Part shown: positions 31,494-39,528 of the stretch, one piece after another | Layout: each line of letters starts with the position of its first letter | Position numbering within the stretch: the first letter of the stretch is position 1 | NCBI GenBank assembly: GCA_903825255.1 | Contig: CAIJZZ010000003.1 | Location: forward strand, 1 to 39,528 | Reading direction: 5' to 3' | DNA length: 39,528 bases | Source: an uncultured bacterium | GTDB lineage: Bacteria; Patescibacteriota; Minisyncoccia; Phycocordibacterales; UBA9973 | Program-made: the position numbers and the translations under genes | The notes under the pieces: model-generated | Told to the model about the DNA's origin: nothing | The model's database searches: none | What the model saw: the letters and a program-made list of their open reading frames with translations, nothing else

Positions 31494-32804
31494 TTAATTA
31501 AACTTAAAAACCTTATCAGCCACTTTGTAGGCCTCTCCCGCCCCCATTGTCACTAAAATATCATCCTTGCCAAAATTTTCACTCTTTAAAAAGTTTTCTG
31601 CTAATTCAAAATCAGTAAAAGCGATAGCTCTTTCCCCAGCCAAGCAAATAGCCTCAGCTAATTTGCCACTCGAAATAGTTGGATCAGGATTTTCTCGGGC
31701 AAAATAGATCGGTAAAAGAATAACCCTGTCTGCTCCTTTAAAACATTTAGCAAAATCATTAAAAAAGGCTTTGGTTCGACTATAGAGATGTGGTTGGAAG
31801 ACAACTGTAATCTTTTTCTCTCCCATCTTATAAAGCTCGAGTAAGGCTTCTAGGCTGGCCTTAATCTCAGTCGGGTGATGCGCATAATCATCATAAATGA
31901 TTGTACCAGCTCCAGTGACTCCTCTTTTTTCTAATCTACGCCAAGTACCAGAGAATTTTTGTAAAGCTTCTTTGGCTTTTTCTAAATCAAGTTCTAATTC
32001 AATAGCGACACCTAAAGCACAAGCAGCATTTTTGCGATTATGTTCGCCGGGGATGGAAAGTTTAGGTAAAAGATTAATAAATTTTGAATAATCAATAATT
32101 CTGATATTCTTTGCATTAATTACTTTTAAAACAGAGATATCTTTTGGATCACAAATCACCACACTCTTCGTTTGTCTGATTAATTCACTAAAAGCATCTT
32201 CAATATCCGCTAAATCTTTATAATAATCAAGATGGTCTGGTTCAATATTTGTTATTACTAATATTTCAGGCTTTAAATTTAAAAAATGCCGCATATATTC
32301 ATCTGCCTCGACTACGAGCCACTCGCTTTTACCTTTTTTGAAATTACTGCCAAATTTTTTTACAAAAGAACCGACAACTACAGTCGGATCGATCCCGACT
32401 TCAATTAAAACATCTGCTATCATAGCTGTCGTCGTCGTCTTACCATGCACTCCTGAGATGGCTATGACTTTATAGTCTTTGGCAAAAATTCCAAGCGTTT
32501 CAAAATAGCTCAAGGTAGGTTTCCCACTTTTTTTTGCTAATTCTAAAATTTCTGGACCTCGATGTATCCAAGCATCACTATAAACATACATATCGGCTTC
32601 TGGTAATTCCTTAAATTCATTTTTAAAAGTTATTTTTACACCCTTTTCAGATAAAGGTAAAAGTGTCGCTGGGCTATCTTCATCATTCACTCCCCCAACC
32701 TCCATTCCACGCGACAAAGCAAACTGCGCTAAAGCAGAAATCCCTATCCCTCCAATACCGATGAAATATACCTTTTTAATTTTTGATAAGTCTAAATCTA
32801 TCAT
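31494..32804 (-). CDS. murC: UDP-N-acetylmuramate--L-alanine ligase
   Basis: KKVYFIGIGGIGISALAQFALSRG, ISGVHGKTTTTAMI, EADEYMRHFL, YDDYAHHPTEIKA. Confidence 0.95.
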   Translation of the reverse strand: MIDLDLSKIKKVYFIGIGGIGISALAQFALSRGMEVGGVNDEDSPATLLPLSEKGVKITFKNEFKELPEADMYVYSDAWIHRGPEILELAKKSGKPTLSYFETLGIFAKDYKVIAISGVHGKTTTTAMIADVLIEVGIDPTVVVGSFVKKFGSNFKKGKSEWLVVEADEYMRHFLNLKPEILVITNIEPDHLDYYKDLADIEDAFSELIRQTKSVVICDPKDISVLKVINAKNIRIIDYSKFINLLPKLSIPGEHNRKNAACALGVAIELELDLEKAKEALQKFSGTWRRLEKRGVTGAGTIIYDDYAHHPTEIKASLEALLELYKMGEKKITVVFQPHLYSRTKAFFNDFAKCFKGADRVILLPIYFARENPDPTISSGKLAEAICLAGERAIAFTDFELAENFLKSENFGKDDILVTMGAGEAYKVADKVFKFN

Positions 32805-32805
32805 T

Positions 32806-34194
32806 TTATTTTAGCTTCTTCACTATTTTCATAAATAAATCATTGCGTTCATATTCATTTTTAAAATATTTACCAAAAGAAGAAAAACCTGGGCTATATA
32901 AAATAGTCTCGCCTTTTTTAGCCACTGTTACAGCTTTTTTGACAGTATTTTCTAGACCTTCTTCTTCATAGACTAGAATTCCTTTTTTTTGAAAAGCAAA
33001 AACCTTGTCTCGAATCATATCTGTTCCCCTTTCTTTAAATAAGACAACTTTAGAGCACCATTTTGGTATCTCCGCTACTAATTTCGACATATCGAGTTTT
33101 TTATCATCTCCTCCTACTATCAAAACTACTTTCCTGCCTCGCGTCGACAAGTCACCACGAGTCGAGGCGGGTCTTTTTTTAGCGTCTCCAACAGCCCGAA
33201 GCCCCGCAATCGTTGCCTCGGGCGTAGTAGAATTATTATCATTATAAATTTTAACTCCTTTGAAGGTTCTTAAATATTGAAGCCTACCCTCTAGTCCCTT
33301 AAAATTTTTAACTGCTTTTTTTATTTTTTCTATTGAAATATTGAATTGTTTAGCCACTTCATATGCACAAGCGAGATTATTCCTCTGATGTTCACCTGGA
33401 ACATTGAATAGCCAATTTTCCACATTCTTCTTATCAGCAATAATTAATTTACTTTTAACTGCACTTTTTTTTATTAATTTTTTCATATCAGGCAAGATAA
33501 TTAATGCATCATTTTTATTTTGATATTTAAAAATATTCATTTTATCCGCAAAATAATCTTCCATATTATTTTTATAATAATTCATATGATCCGGCATAAA
33601 GGTCGTAAACACAGAAATATTTGGTGACATTTTGTCTTCACCGAAACCCTGCAATTGCCAAGAATCTAATTCACAAACTAAAATATCATCTTCTTTTATT
33701 TTTTTAAGAAGTGGTAAGGTCGCTACTCCGCGGATATTTCCACCCAAAAAGACATTTTTATCTTTTATGTTTTTAGAAAGAATCTCATAAATCAAAGTAG
33801 TGGTCATGGATTTGCCTCGAGTACCTGTTACCCCCACGACAGTTATTTTTGGCGCTGATTTAATAAATAAAGATACATCCATTTCTATTTGAGCACCCGT
33901 TTTTCTAGCCTCCTCTATATAAATAGAATCTTTCGGTACTCCTGCCATTTTCATCACAATATCCCTTCCTCTAAAATCCTCTAACTTATGTTCACCGAGA
34001 GTGTATTTTATATTCTTGAATTTGGAAAGAACTTTTAAAGAAGTTGCTAACTGCTCTTCTGACTTCAAATCAGTCACAATCAAATCCGCCCCGCATAGAG
34101 CTAAAAATTTTGTATAACCCAATCCACGCCCCAAAAGCCCAAGTCCCATAATGGTAATCTTCTTGTCTTTAAATTGTGCTTTATAATTCTGCAT
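32806..34194 (-). CDS. murD: UDP-N-acetylmuramoylalanine--D-glutamate ligase, with an in-frame insertion
   Basis: MGLGLLGRGLGYTKFLALCGADLIVTDLK, GVTGTRGKSMTTTLI, YNDNNSTTPEATIAGLRAV, LIVGGDDKKLD. Confidence 0.93.
   Translation of the reverse strand: MQNYKAQFKDKKITIMGLGLLGRGLGYTKFLALCGADLIVTDLKSEEQLATSLKVLSKFKNIKYTLGEHKLEDFRGRDIVMKMAGVPKDSIYIEEARKTGAQIEMDVSLFIKSAPKITVVGVTGTRGKSMTTTLIYEILSKNIKDKNVFLGGNIRGVATLPLLKKIKEDDILVCELDSWQLQGFGEDKMSPNISVFTTFMPDHMNYYKNNMEDYFADKMNIFKYQNKNDALIILPDMKKLIKKSAVKSKLIIADKKNVENWLFNVPGEHQRNNLACAYEVAKQFNISIEKIKKAVKNFKGLEGRLQYLRTFKGVKIYNDNNSTTPEATIAGLRAVGDAKKRPASTRGDLSTRGRKVVLIVGGDDKKLDMSKLVAEIPKWCSKVVLFKERGTDMIRDKVFAFQKKGILVYEEEGLENTVKKAVTVAKKGETILYSPGFSSFGKYFKNEYERNDLFMKIVKKLK
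33133..33171. repeat. Palindromic in-frame insert in murD encoding RPASTRGDLSTRGR
   Basis: CCTGCCTCG...CGAGGCGGG arms; sits between GLRAVGDAKK and KVVLIVGGDDK. Confidence 0.65.
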
Positions 34195-34230
34195 TACCTT
34201 TTTAATATAACATAAAAAACCATAATAAAT

Positions 34231-34270
34231 AAAAAGTCCTCGTTGATAAATCTAACGAGGACTTTTTTAT
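34231..34270. terminator. Terminator
   Basis: AAAAAGTCCTCGTT-GATAAATCT-AACGAGGACTTTTT. Confidence 0.8.
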
Positions 34271-34273
34271 AAA

Positions 34274-34456
34274 TCAATCAGCAAACGCTGTTTCTGATGG
34301 TTCCCATTCAATAATTTCAACCATCTCTTTATTTATACCGAAGGACATTTTACCTTGCCCTTCATAGTTTCCTAGGTGTTCTAACCCAAGATGGTCAAAT
34401 CCATATATGGCCTGACCAATAGTTGGTTCTGTTTTAGTAATATCTACTCTTTCCAT
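34274..34456 (-). CDS. Small hypothetical protein (60 aa)
   Basis: Acidic, non-repetitive ORF ending just before a terminator on the same strand. Confidence 0.45.
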   Translation of the reverse strand: MERVDITKTEPTIGQAIYGFDHLGLEHLGNYEGQGKMSFGINKEMVEIIEWEPSETAFAD

Positions 34457-34556
34457 ATTAAATAAAATTAAATTGTGTATATTTAAATTTTTTTAATTAA
34501 TCTATATTTAAATATACTTTACTATAAAGTAAGCAATAAATCAAAAATATACAATA

Positions 34557-35786
34557 CTACTTTAAAGCCTTCTGTAATTCCTCCATATCATTAAAATGAT
34601 GCTTCACGCCTTTTATTTCTTGATATGTTTCGTGACCTTTGCCGGCACAGAGAATGATGTCTCCTTTTTGAGCAATTTCTATTGATCGTAAAATTGCCTG
34701 ATGCCTATCTGGAATTACTTCTACTTTTTTTAAATCATTCATAGATAAATCTGTCTTCATTTCAATAATAATTTTTTCGGGATCTTCACTACGTGAATTA
34801 TCTGATGTGAGAATCGCTACATCAGATAAATTAACTCCAATTTTTCCCATTATTCTACGCTTCAATGGATCTCTATCCCCACCACAACCAAAAACAGTGA
34901 TTAATTTACCATTAACTGGTTTTATTTCCTTAATTGCTAAAAGTATTTTTTCTAATGAATCAGGACTATGCGCAAAGTCCACAATTCCCAAAACACCTTT
35001 AGCCGACATAAAATGATCAAAACGCCCTTTCGGTGGTTCAATATTTTCTAAAATCTTTTTTACTTTTTTCATATCAAAACCTAATAGACTACAAGCACTC
35101 CAAACTGCAAGTAAATTATAAGCATTGAATTTACCTAATAATTTTGACTCTATTTTTTCATTATTAAATTGTAAATTAAGTCCAGAAAAATCTAACTTTA
35201 AAATATTTCCATGGAAATATTCCATATCAGTAAAACCATATAAAAAGTTACGGGCTTTAATCCCTTCAAGTATTTGTTTACCGTGCTCATCATCATTATT
35301 AGATAAAGCAAAAGCGTCCTTCGACAAACTTTGGAAAAATTTCTTTTTAGTTAAAAAATAATTCTCCATACTTTTATGATAGTCTAGGTGATCTTGTGTC
35401 AGATTCGTGAAAATTCCACCGATAAATTCAACTCCAGCAATACGCCTCTGATCTATCCCATGCGAAGAAACTTCCATAAAAACATATTCACAACCTTCTT
35501 CAACCATTTCTGAAAGTAATTGATTGAGCATCATTGGCCCTGGAGTAGTATTCACCGTCGGGCGCTTTTCTGTGCCGACAATATTTTCCACTGTGCCAAT
35601 AAGCCCTGCTTTATAGCCAAGCTCCGTCGCAATTTTATATAAAAGAGTGGCTGTGGTTGTTTTGCCATTCGTGCCCGTGACTCCTACAATTTTTAACTTC
35701 GCGGAAGGATTACCGTAAAAATGCAATGCTGCCAAGCTCGCAATCGCCCGTCTTTTGATCTTTAAATTTTTAACAATATTTTGCAT
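34557..35786 (-). CDS. murE: UDP-N-acetylmuramyl-tripeptide synthetase (MurE), short N-terminus
   Basis: GVTGTNGKTTTATLL, NTTPGP, EVSSHGIDQRR, TNLTQDHLDYHK, DNSRSEDPE, GKGHETYQ. Confidence 0.92.
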   Translation of the reverse strand: MQNIVKNLKIKRRAIASLAALHFYGNPSAKLKIVGVTGTNGKTTTATLLYKIATELGYKAGLIGTVENIVGTEKRPTVNTTPGPMMLNQLLSEMVEEGCEYVFMEVSSHGIDQRRIAGVEFIGGIFTNLTQDHLDYHKSMENYFLTKKKFFQSLSKDAFALSNNDDEHGKQILEGIKARNFLYGFTDMEYFHGNILKLDFSGLNLQFNNEKIESKLLGKFNAYNLLAVWSACSLLGFDMKKVKKILENIEPPKGRFDHFMSAKGVLGIVDFAHSPDSLEKILLAIKEIKPVNGKLITVFGCGGDRDPLKRRIMGKIGVNLSDVAILTSDNSRSEDPEKIIIEMKTDLSMNDLKKVEVIPDRHQAILRSIEIAQKGDIILCAGKGHETYQEIKGVKHHFNDMEELQKALK

Positions 35787-35789
35787 AAT

Positions 35790-36032
35790 TTATTTTTTAC
35801 TTGGTTTAATTAAAATCTTTTGGTTTATTTTCTTAAATCTAGCAACTTTTTTACCATCGATTTTTATTATTTCTAAAAACATCTTTTTGGGTCTTGCCCA
35901 CATTACTCCATCCTCTAAATGTATATAAATAACCAAAGTCTCTCCCGTCTCACTATGAATTGCCTCACTCAAAACTTTCGCTTTGGTTCCTTTATAATGC
36001 TGATAAATCCCTCCAATTTCTAATTTTTGCAT
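35790..36032 (-). CDS. DUF1653-like protein
   Basis: GGIYQHYKGTKAKVLSEAIHSETGETLVIYIHLEDGVMWARPKKMFLE. Confidence 0.7.
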   Translation of the reverse strand: MQKLEIGGIYQHYKGTKAKVLSEAIHSETGETLVIYIHLEDGVMWARPKKMFLEIIKIDGKKVARFKKINQKILIKPSKK

Positions 36033-36034
36033 AA

Positions 36035-36520
36035 TTATAACTCAATTACTTCTTCTAATTTTTCTTCCAAAATAATACTCACTTCTTCTTTGGTTGAAGG
36101 TTTATCAAATAAAAATCTTCCTTTAAACTTTTTACCAGCCAAAAACATCGGCATCCAAAGTTTATCATCCGGCCACATTTGGTCAAATGGAATTTCGTTT
36201 TCTGAAAACCACTCCGGCTTCATTTCTTCACTCTCTTTCGGTTCTCCCTTAAAATTTTTTACTTTGAAAAAATGCGCATCAAGTGCCTGTGCATCATTTT
36301 TAAATTCAAAACTTATAATTCCAATTTTTTCTAAATCAAGAATTTCAATTCCTGCCTCTTCCATAATCTCCCTTTTAACTGCTTCTGCAATAGTCTCACC
36401 TTCCTCCACTTTTCCCCCAAATCCATTCCATCTACCCACACCAAAACCGCGCTTTTTCATACCAAGCAAAACCTTAGGAGATTGGTGAACTATACAAACT
36501 GTCGTCTGTAATCTTTTCAT
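36035..36520 (-). CDS. NUDIX hydrolase (MutT/MTH1-like 8-oxo-dGTP diphosphatase)
   Basis: Nudix box GKVEEGETIAEAVKREIMEEAGIE; FGVGRWNGFGGK. Confidence 0.9.
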   Translation of the reverse strand: MKRLQTTVCIVHQSPKVLLGMKKRGFGVGRWNGFGGKVEEGETIAEAVKREIMEEAGIEILDLEKIGIISFEFKNDAQALDAHFFKVKNFKGEPKESEEMKPEWFSENEIPFDQMWPDDKLWMPMFLAGKKFKGRFLFDKPSTKEEVSIILEEKLEEVIEL

Positions 36521-36528
36521 ACTTTTTA

Positions 36529-39144
36529 TTAATTAATCAAAGACTTCCGGTGTTGCGGTGCATTGATCATTCCGCATTTTTTCCATTTATAGACTTCACC
36601 AGTTGCTGGGTTGATGGCTCCACAAGGGCAAGGATCATTACGCCCAATATCAAGTTCATTTTTTGTTTCATTATTTACTTGCACCTTCTTAGTATCTGAA
36701 AATTCAGAAGGCTCTGCGTGGCTCGTCACCAAAGTCTGCTTTGGTCCACTTTCTTCTACTTGAATATTTGGCCTATTTTCAGTATTTATCGTACTAATTA
36801 AAGAAAGTGTTTGCTCTTTAAAAACTTCTTCCATCTGTTTAAACATCTGTAAGCCCTCTTTTTTGTATTCTACAATAGGTTCTCGCTGACCATAAGCACG
36901 TAAGTTCACTGAAGAACGTAGATAATCCATCGCTTCTAAGTGCTCCATCCAAAGAGTATCCGTGGTATATAGCGCAATCCTTCGCACCGTCTCCAAAAAT
37001 GATTCTTCGCCTAATTTTTCTCTTTTTTCTTTAATAATTTTTTCTTGTTTTTCCCTCGGCCATAGCCCTACGGGCGAGGCTTTCTCCCCGCCCGAACTAC
37101 TGGAGTCGTCCAGTAGGGCAGGCTCTCTATTTTCAACAATTTCAATTAGTAGCTTTTCAATTTCAGCCTTATCTGCACGCAACATTTTTTGACGTCTTTC
37201 ATAGATAGATTGACGTTGGTGATTCATCACGTCATCATATTCCAAAGTATTTTTTCGAGCATCAAAATGAAAACCTTCGATTTTTGCCTGAGCACCTTCT
37301 AATGCTCGACTAATAAAACCATTTTCAATCGGCTGATCTTCTGGAATACCGAAACGTCCCATCATTGTTTTAATTCTATCTGAGCCGAAGACACGCATTA
37401 AATCATCTTCAAGTGAAACAAAAAATTGTGTCTCACCTGGATCACCTTGTCGGCCGGAACGACCTCGAAGTTGATTATCTATTCGGCGTGCTTCATGTCG
37501 CTCAGTGCCCAAAACAAAAAGTCCTCCAGCATTTTTTACAAATTCATATTCTTCCTGCACGATAGGATTCCCTCCGAGTTTAATATCGATTCCACGGCCA
37601 GCCATGTTAGTAGCGATTGTTACTCCGCCTCTTTTACCTGCTTGTGCAATTATTTCTCCTTCTTTTTCATGATTCTTTGCATTCAATATTGTATGTGGCA
37701 CACCTTCTTGTTTTAAATAAGCCGAAAGTAATTCATTTTTTTCAATAGAAATCGTACCGATCAAGACTGGCTGACCTTTTTCATTTAATTCCTTGACTCG
37801 CTTAGCAATAGCACGAAACTTTCCTTTTTCTGTTTGAAAAATTGAATCAGGATGATCAGTACGAATTGTCGGCTTATTGGTTGGTATGACTAATACATCA
37901 AGTCCATACACTTTTAAAAATTCTTCGGCTGAAGTTAGAGCCGTACCAGTCATTCCAGAGAGCTTCTTATAAAAGCGAAAATAGTTCTGAAAAGTAATAG
38001 AGCCAGACGATCTTGTTTCTTTTTCAATTTTAACCCCTTCTTTGGCTTCAATCGCTTGGTGAATCCCTTCAGACCAGCGTCTACCTGGCTGAAGGCGACC
38101 AGTAAATGGATCAACAATTATAACTTCACCTTCTTTCACTACATAATCTTTATCTTTTTCAAAAATTGCTTGGGCTTTCACGGCTGTTTCCAGATGATGT
38201 ACATATTTAATACCTTTTTCTGTATAGATATTTGGAATACCAAGTAAATTTTCAGCTTTAGTAATACCTTCATCAGTCAGTGAAATCGCTCGTAATTTTT
38301 CGTCGACTGTATAATCCGTATCTTTTTTGAGTTGTTTAGCAATTTGATAAAACTTAATATAAAAATCTTCTGAATCTGAAGAAGCCGAAGAGATGATGAG
38401 CGGTGTTCGCGCTTCATCAATCAAAATAGAGTCCACCTCATCTACGATCGCAAAATTGTGCTCTCTTTGCACAAGATCATTTATTGAAGTAACTAAATTG
38501 TCGCGTAAATAATCAAAACCATATTCATGATTTGTTCCATAAGTAATATCTGCGTCATAAGCTTCACGTCGGGAACATGGTTTTAAAAATTCATATAAAA
38601 TTTTAAATTCTGATTCTTTTACCTCTTCTTCATCTTCTGTATGCGCTTTATCATATAAATAAGAAACATTTTGAGAGTTAATAACACCAATCGTTAAACC
38701 TAAAAAATTATAAATCTCTCCCATACGCACAGCATCACGACGAGCTAAATAATCATTTACAGTGACTACATGCACTCCTTTTCCAGTGAGTGCATTCAAA
38801 TAAACCGGCAAGGTCGCGACATTGGTCTTACCTTCACCAGTTTTCATCTCGGTAATATTACCCTGATGTAAGGCTATACCTCCGATTATTTGAACATCAT
38901 AGAGTCTTTCATTTAGACACCTTTTACCGGCTTCGCGTACGAGTGCAAATACCTCAGGCAAAATATCATCTAAAGTCTCGTCTTTGGCTAATCTTTCTTT
39001 AAATTCGGCTGTTTTTTTAGGAAAATCAGCATCCGCCAACTTGGAAATATCAGCCTCTAAGGAGCCTATTTTATCTACTATTTCTTTAGCTTTTTTGATG
39101 AATTTTGAACTCTCATCACCGAACATTTTATTAAACAATGTCAT
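36529..39144 (-). CDS. secA: Preprotein translocase subunit SecA, with an in-frame insertion
   Basis: EMKTGEGKTNVATLPVYLNAL, VDEVDSILIDEARTPLIIS, TNMAGRGIDIKLGG, C-terminal SEC-C-like DPCPCGAINPATGEVYKWKKC. Confidence 0.97.
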   Translation of the reverse strand: MTLFNKMFGDESSKFIKKAKEIVDKIGSLEADISKLADADFPKKTAEFKERLAKDETLDDILPEVFALVREAGKRCLNERLYDVQIIGGIALHQGNITEMKTGEGKTNVATLPVYLNALTGKGVHVVTVNDYLARRDAVRMGEIYNFLGLTIGVINSQNVSYLYDKAHTEDEEEVKESEFKILYEFLKPCSRREAYDADITYGTNHEYGFDYLRDNLVTSINDLVQREHNFAIVDEVDSILIDEARTPLIISSASSDSEDFYIKFYQIAKQLKKDTDYTVDEKLRAISLTDEGITKAENLLGIPNIYTEKGIKYVHHLETAVKAQAIFEKDKDYVVKEGEVIIVDPFTGRLQPGRRWSEGIHQAIEAKEGVKIEKETRSSGSITFQNYFRFYKKLSGMTGTALTSAEEFLKVYGLDVLVIPTNKPTIRTDHPDSIFQTEKGKFRAIAKRVKELNEKGQPVLIGTISIEKNELLSAYLKQEGVPHTILNAKNHEKEGEIIAQAGKRGGVTIATNMAGRGIDIKLGGNPIVQEEYEFVKNAGGLFVLGTERHEARRIDNQLRGRSGRQGDPGETQFFVSLEDDLMRVFGSDRIKTMMGRFGIPEDQPIENGFISRALEGAQAKIEGFHFDARKNTLEYDDVMNHQRQSIYERRQKMLRADKAEIEKLLIEIVENREPALLDDSSSSGGEKASPVGLWPREKQEKIIKEKREKLGEESFLETVRRIALYTTDTLWMEHLEAMDYLRSSVNLRAYGQREPIVEYKKEGLQMFKQMEEVFKEQTLSLISTINTENRPNIQVEESGPKQTLVTSHAEPSEFSDTKKVQVNNETKNELDIGRNDPCPCGAINPATGEVYKWKKCGMINAPQHRKSLIN
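37052..37126. repeat. Palindromic in-frame insert in secA encoding EPALLDDSSSSGGEKASPVGLWPREKQ
   Basis: Perfect CTACTGGA-GTCG-TCCAGTAG hairpin (37097-37116), GCCC-TAC-GGGC (37065-37075) and CCTCG...CGAGG. Confidence 0.65.
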
Positions 39145-39169
39145 AGATAATATATTAGCATAAAAACTA

Positions 39170-39198
39170 AAAACTTCCGATTTTCATCGGAAGTTTTT
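39170..39198. terminator. Terminator
   Basis: AAACTTCCGAT-TTTC-ATCGGAAGTTTTT. Confidence 0.8.
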
Positions 39199-39207
39199 AA
39201 GAGAAGA

Positions 39208-39285
39208 CTATGCTCGCTTTTTGGTTGTCTTCTTTGCTCCTTTCTTTACTACTTTCTTTGCTTTTGCTTTCTTTTTTGCTGCCAT
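39208..39285 (-). CDS. Very small Lys/Ala-rich basic protein (25 aa), histone H1-tail-like
   Basis: MAAKKKAKAKKVVKKGAKKTTKKRA*, with its own terminator hairpin at 39170-39198. Confidence 0.6.
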   Translation of the reverse strand: MAAKKKAKAKKVVKKGAKKTTKKRA

Positions 39286-39452
39286 AATATTTGTCGCTTG
39301 CGCGAAATTATTTTTTTAAATTAGTTTGCAATAAATACGACCTCAAAATATTTTCAAAATAAATTCTAAAAATATTTAAAAATAATTATTGCAAAGTACT
39401 AAGTTAATTATCTCGCATAATAAAATATAAAACAATACTTTTTACACAAAAC

Positions 39453-39461
39453 TGTGGATAA
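39453..39461 (-). promoter_or_regulatory. DnaA-box consensus match (TTATCCACA on the minus strand)
   Basis: TGTGGATAA in an AT-rich noncoding stretch; function unproven. Confidence 0.35.
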
Positions 39462-39528
39462 CTTTTTATTTAAAAAAAATATTTTAATCAAAAATTAATC
39501 TTCAAAATTTATTTTTGTAAAAAATTTA

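Noticed and set aside
36962-38247. Plus-strand ORFs inside secA
   Set aside because: Antisense to a highly conserved gene.
1-39528. CRISPR array
   Set aside because: No regularly spaced direct repeats with unique spacers seen; the repeats present are dispersed palindromes.
1-39528. rRNA genes
   Set aside because: No recognisable 16S/23S/5S sequence in the window.

Overview
The window reads as chromosome from a low-GC bacterium with Candidate Phyla Radiation / Patescibacteria-like traits. This lineage call is inferred from protein style, CPR-like surface proteins, short intergenic spaces and apparently leaderless promoters; no search was run. Housekeeping genes: guaA, a histidine kinase and response regulator pair, recG, ftsH, ssrA (tmRNA) with smpB, a phosphomannomutase, infC-rpmI-rplT, gyrA, rpsA-like, murC, murD, murE, a NUDIX hydrolase and secA. 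RNA genes: tRNA-Ser(GCT), a tRNA-Ser-like gene with anticodon ACT, tRNA-Ile(TAT) and tmRNA. Accessory features: (i) the left edge holds a truncated serine recombinase, two tRNA-Ser genes, a protein with a Bacteroidetes-type T9SS type A C-terminal sorting domain and decayed ORFs, which looks like a genomic island; (ii) an operon of T4SS-pilin-like two-TM proteins, one fused to a large repeat ectodomain; (iii) a pair of surface proteins sharing a NAGYFxNGG N-terminus and a C-terminal TM anchor. The strongest unusual signal is a set of palindromic DNA elements that sit in frame inside conserved housekeeping genes (recG three times, the phosphomannomutase, murD, secA, and the smpB 3' end). Two of them, in recG and the phosphomannomutase, are clearly the same element: same reading frame, same 28-nt core (25/28 identical), same AACA-loop hairpin with compensatory stem changes, and long outer inverted repeats. 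Also notable: a candidate attenuator/riboswitch-like leader upstream of the S1-domain gene, a structured leader at about 16.65-16.80 kb, and several genes whose -10 box lies 6-8 nt before the start codon.
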